A DNA stretch of 64,000 bases from CAZUXY01 sp964624235. Its GTDB lineage: Bacteria; Spirochaetota; UBA4802; UBA5368. Below, piece by piece: positions 24,819 through 33,354 of the stretch. Under the pieces are notes generated by a model. It had not been told where the DNA came from, ran no database searches, and saw only the letters and a list, made by a program, of their open reading frames with translations. The position numbers and the translations under genes are program-made. The stretch is from assembly GCA_964624235.1 (NCBI GenBank), contig CAZUXY010000001.1, positions 1 through 64,000 of the forward strand, in the 5' to 3' direction. Every line of letters starts with the position of its first letter. Position 1 is the first letter of the stretch.

Positions 24819-25603
24819 TATTTCTCGAACTGGTTGAAGAACACCCCCAGTATCAGGTTGATCTCTTTTTCTGAAAGCGACAGCTTTTCCTTGTCCAGCG
24901 TCTGCTGGATCTCCTTGACGCTGATCTTCGAATTTCCTTTCCGCAGTTCCACCACACGCCGTACCGCCTTCTCTTCTAAGGGTTTCAGTGCCGAGCCGAA
25001 CACTCCCTTGTTCCCCAGCGCCATGGCGGCGTTCTGCAGCTTGATCAGCGCATCGTGCAGATCGTTCACCCTGGTCAACAGGTATTCGGGATCGCGCTTT
25101 CTGCTGTAGGCCAGGGGGTTCTTGTAGGCGTCGAGCAGCTTTTCGAGCAGTTCGGCCTCGTCTTTGTATTCACCGCTGATCCTTACCAGTACGTTGAACC
25201 GGGTGATGCGGAAATTATAGAGCAGTGCGTCGGTATAAGAGAACCACATGCCCGCCGGCATGGATTCCAGTATGTTTTCTCCCTTATAGGTAAGCTCCGA
25301 AGGGGTCACGGTGATGTCGACCACCTCGTTGTTTTCCTCGAATGCGATGCGCTGCACCTTTATCTGCTGCCACTCGTCAAAGGCCTTTTTCGCCGCGATG
25401 ATCCTCTCGGCGACGGCGTCGCTCATGGCACGGTTGCCTATAACGGTGAACGCCTTTCCCCCGGCGTCCTTGAGGTTCAGCGTGGCCCTCTCGCCGTCAA
25501 CGGTCTCTGATTCCACCGTATACCCTTTCTTCGCCCAGTCATAGGCCGCGAGATACCCCGGGGCAAGCATCATAATGCATACTGCAATTATGGTTCGTTT
25601 CAT
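24818..25603 (-). CDS. Secreted protein, third gene of the cyclase operon, unknown function
   Basis: 261 residues with a signal peptide (KRTIIAVCIMMLAPGYLAA). The mature part begins with a short beta-rich stretch (YTVESETVDGERATLNLKDAGGKAFTVIG) and becomes helical. I do not recognise a family. The start overlaps the stop of the coiled-coil gene by 4 bp (ATGA), so it is translationally coupled and probably works with the cyclase and the coiled-coil protein in or near the periplasm. A sensor-partner role is speculation. Confidence 0.65.
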   Translation of the reverse strand: MKRTIIAVCIMMLAPGYLAAYDWAKKGYTVESETVDGERATLNLKDAGGKAFTVIGNRAMSDAVAERIIAAKKAFDEWQQIKVQRIAFEENNEVVDITVTPSELTYKGENILESMPAGMWFSYTDALLYNFRITRFNVLVRISGEYKDEAELLEKLLDAYKNPLAYSRKRDPEYLLTRVNDLHDALIKLQNAAMALGNKGVFGSALKPLEEKAVRRVVELRKGNSKISVKEIQQTLDKEKLSLSEKEINLILGVFFNQFEK

Positions 25604-26751
25604 GGCTGCTCCTGTGTCACCCTGATAAGAATTTTATCAAACGGTTGTATCGTCTTTTTCTCTTTGAGCTCAATCACCCTGGCTCGGATGCCGTCGGGTA
25701 CCGTAAAAAAACTGATCTTTCCTATCAACTCGTCGTCCTGCCTGAAGACCAGGCCCTCGGTCCCCTCTTTAACCGATCGCGGGGATTTCAGGTACACGTA
25801 CATGTTGTTCTTGTCGCGCGGGTCCACAATGTACCCGCTTTCAGGCTGGGTGCGGGAAAGAAAATCAAAGGCATGGCGGTACTTTTTAAAGGCGATCCAC
25901 AGGGCCTCATGATGGTTGCGAATCGCCGTATAATTACTTTCCATTTTATCCAGCGCGGGCGATACCGAATTGCGGTAGGGTATCTTCTGCATCCGTTTCA
26001 TGAGGAGCTCGTAGTCTTTTTCGTACTTTTTCACGCCGGCATATCCGCCGTCGGTGAGCGTAGGGTTCTTCGCCGGATCGGGTGCGCCCAGTACCCTCTT
26101 GAGGTCTTTCTCGGTGAACCAGGGGTTGTATTTGAGAACCAGGTCCCTCATGCGGGCTTCATACTTGTCGCGCTGGCGGTCCAGTTCCATCCGGTGCAGC
26201 TTACGGTAATTGCTTACCATGTCTTCCGCTTTCTTGATGTTCTCCTGCAGGCGGGCGTCGTAAGAATCGATCTGCTTCTGCAGTTCCCTGACCTCTTTTT
26301 GTTTTTTCTGCATACGCGCCCGGTAGCGCATCTCAACCGCCTTTTTTGCCCCGGGACTTTTAGCCTGCAGCATGGCTTCGTCCATGGCCGTGCGCAGGTT
26401 CTTCAGCTCCTCCCTCGCCCGGTTCAGGTCTCCTTCCATCTTTTTCGACTTATCAAGGATTTCTATGAGCCTGAGGTCTTCGAAAGCGGTTATGGCCACG
26501 GTTGAATCCCTGAATTTTTTCTGAATAAAGCCTGTCAAAAGCAGCGTGCCCGTCACCAGGGCCCCTATGAACGCCAGTATGGCAAGATAGATAAAAGGGG
26601 TCCTGTTCCTTTTGGTCTTCGCGAATTCATCGCTCAGCGAATAGGTGACCGGTTTCTCGTCCTTGTCCTCTATTACCTCGGGGAGGAACGCCGATTTGCT
26701 CTCGGTGAGATAACGGTTGTCTTCGCCGTTTATTTTGTTTTCATTTCCCAT
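25600..26751 (-). CDS. Single-pass membrane protein with long coiled coil
   Basis: 383 residues. Residues 1-50 are cytoplasmic and acidic, one membrane helix follows (TPFIYLAILAFIGALVTGTLLLTGFI, about 52-76), then a long predicted coiled coil (about 95-215, rich in Lys/Arg/Glu heptads) outside the inner membrane. The C-terminal domain ends KSPRSVKEGTEGLVFRQDDELIGKISFFTVPDGIRARVIELKEKKTIQPFDKILIRVTQ, which looks like a compact beta-domain of the type found in adaptor or LysM-like envelope proteins. The gene overlaps the upstream cyclase by 22 bp and the downstream secreted protein by 4 bp. Function unknown. Confidence 0.65.
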   Translation of the reverse strand: MGNENKINGEDNRYLTESKSAFLPEVIEDKDEKPVTYSLSDEFAKTKRNRTPFIYLAILAFIGALVTGTLLLTGFIQKKFRDSTVAITAFEDLRLIEILDKSKKMEGDLNRAREELKNLRTAMDEAMLQAKSPGAKKAVEMRYRARMQKKQKEVRELQKQIDSYDARLQENIKKAEDMVSNYRKLHRMELDRQRDKYEARMRDLVLKYNPWFTEKDLKRVLGAPDPAKNPTLTDGGYAGVKKYEKDYELLMKRMQKIPYRNSVSPALDKMESNYTAIRNHHEALWIAFKKYRHAFDFLSRTQPESGYIVDPRDKNNMYVYLKSPRSVKEGTEGLVFRQDDELIGKISFFTVPDGIRARVIELKEKKTIQPFDKILIRVTQEQP

Positions 26752-28448
26752 ATGCCGTTCCAGTTCTTTGGAGCTTTATTGTCTTTTGTCCTTTCTTTAA
26801 AAACCGCGGCCACCGGCAGTTTGCACTTGCTGAACTGCAGATATGCCTTGCGCCAGTCGCCGTTGTAATAATGTTCCAGCCCTGCAGAAAACAGCTTGAA
26901 GTTCTGGGACATGACCTTGGTCATATACCCCTTGGGCACGGGCCAGTAGACTCTTCTTCCTTCTGTTTTCCCCTTAACCTTCACCATGTCCAGTTCCATG
27001 AAGGTAACACCGTGATTCGGCACGTTGTTTTCAATGTCGTCCTTAATATATTCCGAGCAGATGACGGGCGCCTTGTAGATACGGGTAAGACCTTCAAGCC
27101 GGGATGCCGCGTTCACGTTATCACCGATAACAGTGTTGGTCATTCTCACGTAGGAACCTATGTTCCCGTAAAAGACCTGGCCTCCGTCGATACCCACGCC
27201 GATCTCGAGCAGGCACGCCTGGTAGACCTTCTCCTCATCGCCGGTAAGCTTGCCCTTTTTGCGCTCTATCTGGTCCTTCCTTTTTATCATGTCCTGCCGC
27301 AGGCTCTGGGCAAGGTCCTGCAGTTTATAGGCCACGACAATCGACTGCATCGACTTGTTCTTGTGTACCCCTTCGAACACATCCAGGGCGCCGAAAACCG
27401 CCAGCAGCGCGTCGCCGATTATGGAACCGATGATGCCGTCGTGTTCCACGATCTCGCGGATCGCGTTGTCGTAATGGAGGTTCAGCAGCTTGATGATGTC
27501 GGCGCCCAGGGTCTCGGTAATGAAAGTGAAACTCTTGATGTCTGAAAACAGCACCGCGAGTTCACGCTGGGTCCCTTCGAGGCGCACCTCTCTTTCTTCA
27601 TACGCCTTTAACACCACGTCCTTGTTGGCGAACTTGCGGAAGATATTGAGAAGGTTGTTGATCGTGGAGGAAAGTGAGTTGAAGGCGATACCCAGGAAAG
27701 TGATATCATCATTGGGAGCGCCTTTCAGATCGAGCATCTTGAGTTCCTGCGTATCAATCATCTCGCGTATCTCGCTGGTGATGATCTGTATGTAGCGCAG
27801 AATGAAACGCAGCACCCAGACCCCGACGATACCTGATATAATCGTGATTAACAGGATAACGACACTCACGTTTCTGAACACTTCCCTGGATTCAGACAGG
27901 AACTCGTTTTCCTCTTCCGCCCTTACAATGTACACCTCCCATTTGGGATTGTACTTGTAGATTCCGAAGTAGGATTCACCGTTGAACGTGAAGTGTATCA
28001 CCCCCTCGTTCACGTTCTTTTCCATATCCGCGTTCAGCTTTGCCAGGGTTTTTTTGTCGTTAAAGGTTTCGAACCGCTTGATCTTTGACGACTGGAACAC
28101 AAAGCCCGCATCGGGTTTTATACCCAGCAAGACCGATTTCTTGTTGGTAAACTCACTCACCCCTTTTTTCTCGATGATATCTACCGAGCCCTTAAGGTCG
28201 TTGTTGAATTTATAGATTTCGTACTGATTGTTGCAGAATACATACATCTCTTTAAGGTCTTTGGCCAGCAGTTCCCGGGTGAGGCTGATCATCTTCGTTC
28301 GGGTATACACCAGGCTGATATAGTTGGTGGTGAGGTTCGATACCAGGATAAAAACGGCGAAAACCATCACTATCTTGAGCACAACCGGAACAACTCTGGT
28401 CCCACCGATCTTCCTGCCGAAGAGAGGTTCTTTAACTTTTTGTACCAT
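26730..28448 (-). CDS. Membrane class III adenylate/guanylate cyclase with extracytoplasmic sensor and HAMP
   Basis: 572 residues: TM1 (about 20-42), a periplasmic sensor of about 150 residues, TM2 (about 194-216), HAMP-like region (about 215-272) and a class III cyclase domain. The two metal-binding aspartates are present: Asp303 in LFSDIKSFT and Asp346 in SIIGDALLAVFGA. The transition-state region TVIGDNVNAASRLEG is intact, so an active enzyme making cAMP (or cGMP) is likely. Adenylate versus guanylate specificity cannot be set by eye. It leads a three-gene overlapping operon with a coiled-coil membrane protein and a secreted protein, suggesting they form one signalling unit. Confidence 0.88.
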   Translation of the reverse strand: MVQKVKEPLFGRKIGGTRVVPVVLKIVMVFAVFILVSNLTTNYISLVYTRTKMISLTRELLAKDLKEMYVFCNNQYEIYKFNNDLKGSVDIIEKKGVSEFTNKKSVLLGIKPDAGFVFQSSKIKRFETFNDKKTLAKLNADMEKNVNEGVIHFTFNGESYFGIYKYNPKWEVYIVRAEEENEFLSESREVFRNVSVVILLITIISGIVGVWVLRFILRYIQIITSEIREMIDTQELKMLDLKGAPNDDITFLGIAFNSLSSTINNLLNIFRKFANKDVVLKAYEEREVRLEGTQRELAVLFSDIKSFTFITETLGADIIKLLNLHYDNAIREIVEHDGIIGSIIGDALLAVFGALDVFEGVHKNKSMQSIVVAYKLQDLAQSLRQDMIKRKDQIERKKGKLTGDEEKVYQACLLEIGVGIDGGQVFYGNIGSYVRMTNTVIGDNVNAASRLEGLTRIYKAPVICSEYIKDDIENNVPNHGVTFMELDMVKVKGKTEGRRVYWPVPKGYMTKVMSQNFKLFSAGLEHYYNGDWRKAYLQFSKCKLPVAAVFKERTKDNKAPKNWNGIWEMKTK

Positions 28449-28652
28449 ACCGTTTACTTTTTTTTAATCTGTTTATAGTCCCGCTGGAAACCAGCTCGGG
28501 TGTGGCGCGTAGCATTGATCTTTTAATATTATACAATTTACATGAAACACAGTTCAACAAAAAAAGCAACAAGAAAAATAAATTTACCTTTTCTTCATTT
28601 TAGGCGGTGTCCCGGCGCGGGCGGGACCGGCCGGGACATTATACGACAGACG

Positions 28653-31229
28653 TTATTTGAAAATAACTGTTTTGCCGTTGCTGTCTATCTTGACATTCTG
28701 TTCGGCGGCGAGTTCACCGCCCAGCAGCCGTACCGACAGCGGGTTCAGAAGGTGTTTCTGTATGGCCCGTTTCAGGGGACGGGCCCCGAATTGAGGGTCG
28801 AACCCCGCTTCCACCAGAAAATCCAGGGCTTTCTGGGTGAGTTCCAGATGAACGCCCCTTTCACGCAGGCGCCTGCCGACCTCGTTCATCTGCAGTTTCA
28901 CGATTTCCCTGATATGCGTCTTCTCCAGGGGGTTGAAGATAATTACCTCGTCCACACGGTTCAGAAATTCTGGCTTGAAGTGGAGTTTCAGTTCCTGTTC
29001 CACGCCCTTACGCCGGTCTCCAATGGGGATGGAGGGGTCGGCGATGTAGGCGGTGCCGATGTTGGAAGTCATTATGATCAGGGTGTTCCTGAAATCGACG
29101 GTACGCCCCTTGGAGTCGGTGAGCCTGCCCTCGTCCAGTATCTGCAGAAAAATGTTGAACACGTCATGATGCGCCTTTTCTATCTCATCGAAGAGCAGCA
29201 CCGAATAGGGACGGCGCCGTATGGCCTCGGTAAGCTGCCCGCCTTCATCGTATCCCACGTATCCCGGGGGAGCCCCGATGAGGCGCGCCACCGAATGCTT
29301 TTCCATATATTCAGACATGTCTATACGCACGATGGCCTTTTCGTCATTGAAGAGAAACTCCGCCACCGCTTTGGCGGTCTCGGTTTTCCCCACACCGGTC
29401 GGTCCCAGAAATATAAATGAACCCATGGGACGGTTGGGATCCTGCATGCCCGAACGCGACCGCCTTACCGCATCCGATATTGCGATGATGGCCTCCTGCT
29501 GGCCCACCACACGCTGTTCGATGATCTTTTCCATTTTCAGGAGTTTTTCCTTTTCCCCTTCGAGCATCTTGCTCACCGGGACCCCGGTCCACCGGGACAC
29601 CACCTCGGCGATTTCCTGTTCGGTCACCTCTTCCTTGAGCAGGCTTTTTTCCTTCTGGATTTCGCCCAGCCGCGCGTTAAGTTCTGTGAGCTTTTTCTCG
29701 AGTTCAATGATCTTTCCGTAGCGTATCTCGGCAACCCGGTTCAAGTTGCCCTCCCGCTCGGCTTTCTGCTCTTCGGTGCGCAGCATTTCTATCTGTTCCT
29801 TGATCTCGCGGCTCTGCCCTATCACCTCTTTCTCGGCCTTCCAGTGGCCCACCAGGTCGTTTTTCCTCTCATTGAGGTTGGCCAGTTCTTCCTCGATTCC
29901 CGAGAGTCTTTCCTTTGAAGCCTTGTCCTTTTCTTTCTTCACGGCCTCTTTTTCCACCGTCAGCTGGCGTATCTTTCGTTCTATCTCGTCGATCTCGGTG
30001 GGCATGGAGTCTATCTCCATTTTGATCCTCGAGGCCGATTCATCTATAAGGTCCACCGCCTTGTCGGGCAGAAAACGGTCTGTGATGTAGCGGTCCGAGA
30101 GCACCGCCGCCGCCACCACCGCTGAATCTGAAATCCTCACCCCGTGATGCACCTCGTATTTTTCCTTCAGACCCCGTAGAATCGAAATGGTGTCCTCGAC
30201 ACCGGGTTCTGAGGTATAGACCGGTTGAAAGCGCCGTTCCAGCGCCTTGTCTTTTTCTATGTATTTCTGGTATTCGTTAAGGGTGGTGGCGCCGATGCAA
30301 CGCAACTCGCCCCGCGCCAGGGCCGGCTTCAGCATGTTCGAGGCGTCCATAGAACCTTCTGCCGCGCCGGCGCCCACCAGGGTATGGAGCTCATCGATAA
30401 AGAGTACCACCTCGCCCTCGGACTCCTCGATCTCCTGGATGACGGCCTTAAGCCGTTCCTCGAACTCACCGCGGTATTTCGCACCGGCGATGAGCGCCCC
30501 CATGTCCAGCGCGACCAGCCGTTTGCCTTTTAAATTTTCAGGAACGTCTCCCGCGATGATCCGCTGGGCGAGTCCTTCCACGATGGCGGTCTTGCCCACG
30601 CCGGGTTCGCCTATAAGTACTGGATTGTTCTTGGTGCGGCGGGTAAGCACCTGCATCACCCGGCGGATTTCCTCGTCGCGGCCTATTACCGGATCAAGCT
30701 TGCCCACCCTGGCAAGCCGGGTGAGGTCCCTGCTGTAGCGCTCGAGCGCGTTGTATTTTTCTTCGGCCGAGGGATCGGTGACTCGCTTGCTACCCCGGAT
30801 ATCCATAAGCACTTTCAGTATGTTTTCGCGTGAAAGTCCATGGGCCTTGAGGATTTTCCCGGCTGAACCGCTGCTGCCGGCGAGCGCCAGTATCATATGC
30901 TCTGTGCTCATATACAGGTCTTTGAGCTTTACCGCTTCGTTCCATGCTTCGTTCAGCACGTCGCGCAGTGCGGCGGCCATGGCCCCTCCGCCGGGACCGC
31001 CGCCTATCTGCTTGGGCAGTTCCTTAATGGCGCGGTCCACCTCGTTCTTTATTTCATACGGAGACACTCCGGCCTTCATGGCAATAGTGTGGAATATCCC
31101 CTCCTCCTGATTCACCAGGGCCTTAAGAAGGTGCTCAGTCTGTATTTCGTAATGATTATTGCTCGTGGCTTCGTTCTGCGCCCCTGCGATGGCGTCCTGC
31201 GCCTTGAGCGTTAATTTATCCATACGCAT
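28653..31229 (-). CDS. clpB: ATP-dependent disaggregase chaperone ClpB
   Basis: 858 residues, full family length. Order: Clp_N repeats (1-150), AAA1 with Walker A GEPGVGKTAIVEG and Walker B VVLFIDELHTLVGAG, the long M-domain coiled coil (about 405-530), AAA2 with GPTGVGKTETAKA and VLLFDEIEKAH, and the C-terminal D2-small domain (FGARPLKRAIQKHLLNPLS). It rescues aggregated proteins together with DnaK. There is no ClpP-loop (IGF/L), so it is ClpB rather than ClpA/ClpC. GGAGG precedes the ATG. No CIRCE element is seen upstream, but an 8-bp inverted repeat is (31352-31379). Confidence 0.97.
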   Translation of the reverse strand: MRMDKLTLKAQDAIAGAQNEATSNNHYEIQTEHLLKALVNQEEGIFHTIAMKAGVSPYEIKNEVDRAIKELPKQIGGGPGGGAMAAALRDVLNEAWNEAVKLKDLYMSTEHMILALAGSSGSAGKILKAHGLSRENILKVLMDIRGSKRVTDPSAEEKYNALERYSRDLTRLARVGKLDPVIGRDEEIRRVMQVLTRRTKNNPVLIGEPGVGKTAIVEGLAQRIIAGDVPENLKGKRLVALDMGALIAGAKYRGEFEERLKAVIQEIEESEGEVVLFIDELHTLVGAGAAEGSMDASNMLKPALARGELRCIGATTLNEYQKYIEKDKALERRFQPVYTSEPGVEDTISILRGLKEKYEVHHGVRISDSAVVAAAVLSDRYITDRFLPDKAVDLIDESASRIKMEIDSMPTEIDEIERKIRQLTVEKEAVKKEKDKASKERLSGIEEELANLNERKNDLVGHWKAEKEVIGQSREIKEQIEMLRTEEQKAEREGNLNRVAEIRYGKIIELEKKLTELNARLGEIQKEKSLLKEEVTEQEIAEVVSRWTGVPVSKMLEGEKEKLLKMEKIIEQRVVGQQEAIIAISDAVRRSRSGMQDPNRPMGSFIFLGPTGVGKTETAKAVAEFLFNDEKAIVRIDMSEYMEKHSVARLIGAPPGYVGYDEGGQLTEAIRRRPYSVLLFDEIEKAHHDVFNIFLQILDEGRLTDSKGRTVDFRNTLIIMTSNIGTAYIADPSIPIGDRRKGVEQELKLHFKPEFLNRVDEVIIFNPLEKTHIREIVKLQMNEVGRRLRERGVHLELTQKALDFLVEAGFDPQFGARPLKRAIQKHLLNPLSVRLLGGELAAEQNVKIDSNGKTVIFK

Positions 31230-32135
31230 AATGCGTCCTCCAGTAGTAACGGGTTTTCGGGCAGGAAAAACCTTCAGTTAAAAACTTCGGGGGTTCGGAC
31301 AGTCTGAATTACACACAAACCCTCACCCATGAGGGCCACTCTCCCTTTCACAAAACGATACTGGATCAGGGATCGTTTTATCTCTCTTTTACATTAAAAT
31401 CTACAACAAAATCATCCATCCGTCAACAACGAACTCGGGTTTTAGTGATTCTGATCTGCAAACCGAATATCCACCCGTTAGGTGATGTCGAAGGTTTGTA
31501 TTACAGGATTCCGGTTACCTTGCACCGAATAGCACGACACGGAACTCAGGTAATGGGGAAAGACCGTATACCTTCAATCCACGCGGCGGCATGTTGCACG
31601 GTCTTGAGATGTATCGTACCATCGTAGAGATTCCCTGCGCTGCCGACTATACCGTCATAATCCTTCCGCAGACACTGGAAAAACGCAGGCCAATATACGT
31701 AACCGGGGACTAAAAAGTGTACCTTCAGGTGCCGGTACAGCTGGTATATCATTGCACATTCCTTGCGGGGACTGCGGTTTCCATGCTCAGGTAAATTGCA
31801 TTTTTTAAACTGCTGGAGAAAACCCGCGTGATCGTCGAAACCATCCGGAAACCCGTCACACTTTTTTTGAAAGAGGGATCCCCGTATTCGACTGGATTCT
31901 GACGGCCTTTCAGGTTACAGATATGACCATTCTTTACCACGGTATAATGAATACACGCGACCGGTGATGACAGGCAGTAAGAATGCACAGGATAAATACA
32001 TGAATTGGCATCAGAATTATAAAAAGAGAGTGCAGGGCATAGATCCTGCACTCTCTCCCGGAGAAACTCCGGATTGGTGAAACGGTTTTGCATAAACCCC
32101 GTATAAAACGGCAAATTCGTAATTACACTTTCATA
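31230..32135. other. Intergenic stretch upstream of clpB, no supported gene
   Basis: About 900 bp. Minus-strand open frames of 68 codons (31546-31752) and 121 codons (31749-32114) overlap by 4 bp, but they look like no family and lack convincing ribosome-binding sites; a plus-strand frame of 60 codons covers part of the same DNA. The stretch may hold decayed coding sequence. It includes the clpB promoter region near 31240-31400. Confidence 0.35.
31352..31379 (-). promoter_or_regulatory. Inverted repeat upstream of clpB
   Basis: AAAACGAT (31352-31359), 12-bp spacer, ATCGTTTT (31372-31379), about 125 bp before the clpB start. It could be an operator for a stress regulator or a hairpin. It does not match CIRCE (TTAGCACTC-N9-GAGTGCTAA). 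Confidence 0.35.
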
Positions 32136-32489
32136 TTATAGCCTGTTCGCCATCTGATCGCTGCGACCGGCCCTACCCCAGACGGACGTGGAGTCGGGAA
32201 CGCGCCTGATGGACCTGACCACCAGATCTTTTCTGCCTCCCAGCATGTTCATTACCGCGGCGCTTATAACCGCCACAATCTCATTGTTGTCTGAAACGAC
32301 GGCTTTCGTTTCTACATATGACTGTTCCTTTACCTCCGCAACCCCCGCCGCGTTATTTTTCTTTCCCGAAAAAAAGAACTCCAATGTCTTGATAAAAAAC
32401 GCCAGAAATATGAGCACGGTAAAAGTAGTACCCATTCCCAATAGCGTCAGCAAAAGACCCAGCGTCAATTTTTCTAAACTGTCCATCAT
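32136..32489 (-). CDS. Orphan OadG/MmdD-like small membrane subunit
   Basis: 117 residues. One N-terminal membrane helix (LTLGLLLTLLGMGTTFTVLIFLAFFI) carries the GMGTTF motif of sodium-pump decarboxylase gamma/delta subunits. A variable linker follows, then a C-terminal part ending RSIRRVPDSTSVWGRAGRSDQMANRL. It is clearly a paralogue of the subunit at 35029-35379, matching it in both the helix and the tail. It stands about 870 bp downstream of the mmd operon, beyond its terminator, so it has its own promoter. It may replace or assist MmdD, or serve a decarboxylase encoded elsewhere. RBS GGAGG. Confidence 0.8.
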   Translation of the reverse strand: MMDSLEKLTLGLLLTLLGMGTTFTVLIFLAFFIKTLEFFFSGKKNNAAGVAEVKEQSYVETKAVVSDNNEIVAVISAAVMNMLGGRKDLVVRSIRRVPDSTSVWGRAGRSDQMANRL

Positions 32490-33291
32490 AAACCTCCGAT
32501 TAACTGAATTGTTGTTTTACTTCAGCACTTGAATCGCTGTACCTGAAACCCGCATGATGGACCATTTGGCACCGCGAGTTATAAGAATAAAATATTTCCC
32601 TTTTTCTACCCGCACAACCATTCAGGTTTTAAGCACCAGACAGTGATACTTCATTCCCAGGTTTCGTCTTGTAGTTGAGGCAGTCCCCGCTTTTTGCAGG
32701 ATAAACCATGTTCCTTCTTCTATTACGCTCCGGTCAGGCGCTATCGTTTCCTTATGAGGGCCCATAAACGCAATAGATAAATAAACACAGTAAAATGTAT
32801 AGTATATAATATACTACTTAAAAATATTATTTAAAGAAAATATTTATTATAATATAATAAATAAATATATAAATATATTTTATGCTATTATGTTTATTTG
32901 TATTTGGCTATATTTATAGACATTATTTTACTCAATTTACATGACAATGGACACTCGATCCCGGTATTTCTTATATGACGACATTGTCGAAAAACCCCAT
33001 GACCGCCAGGACATACGTTTTCAGCCGTATTTGCTTGTTCATTAAAACAGTACGATGATACTACCGAAACAATATCTGCTCACTTTCAATTAATGTTATC
33101 CCGATTAATGCGATGAGCATGCAACAACGGTGACACGCATACTGCATCAAAAACATATTCAATCGGCAGGTTAAAGAATAAATCCTGAATGGGGTTTATC
33201 GATTCAAATACATCAACTGTCCGTATATTTCAGTTGCGCGGTGAATACATCAGGGCAGTTCTAAAAAGAAACGCTGCGGGGATAGCGTAAT
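32490..33291. other. Gene-free region with extreme AT-rich tract
   Basis: About 800 bp without a supported gene. From roughly 32795 to 32930 the sequence is almost pure A/T, with many TATAAT-like hexamers (for example around 32800-32815 and 32850-32890). It may carry the promoter of the orphan OadG gene, curved DNA or a nucleoid-protein site. No DnaA boxes or iterons are seen. Confidence 0.5.
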
Positions 33292-33328
33292 AAAAAACCC
33301 TCCCCCGCCGGCGGCGAAGGAGGGTTTT
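33292..33328 (-). terminator. Terminator of the mmd operon
   Basis: On the minus strand AAAACCCTCC (33328-33319), a GC-rich loop, then GGAGGG followed by six U residues (33303-33292). It starts 26 bp after the mmdB stop. Strong classical structure. Confidence 0.92.
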
Positions 33329-33354
33329 CGTGGTTTATCAAATTTGAACCGGAA

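Noticed and set aside
31230..31440. CIRCE/HrcA element in front of clpB
   Set aside because: The only inverted repeat (AAAACGAT/ATCGTTTT) does not match the CIRCE sequence or its 9-bp spacing.
31546..32114. Two overlapping minus-strand open frames upstream of clpB
   Set aside because: No recognisable domain, no clear ribosome-binding sites, and competing frames on the other strand; described as non-coding with doubt.
32795..32930. Replication origin or plasmid-type origin in the AT tract
   Set aside because: No DnaA boxes, iterons, or dnaA/dnaN/parAB genes are nearby; AT-richness alone is not enough.
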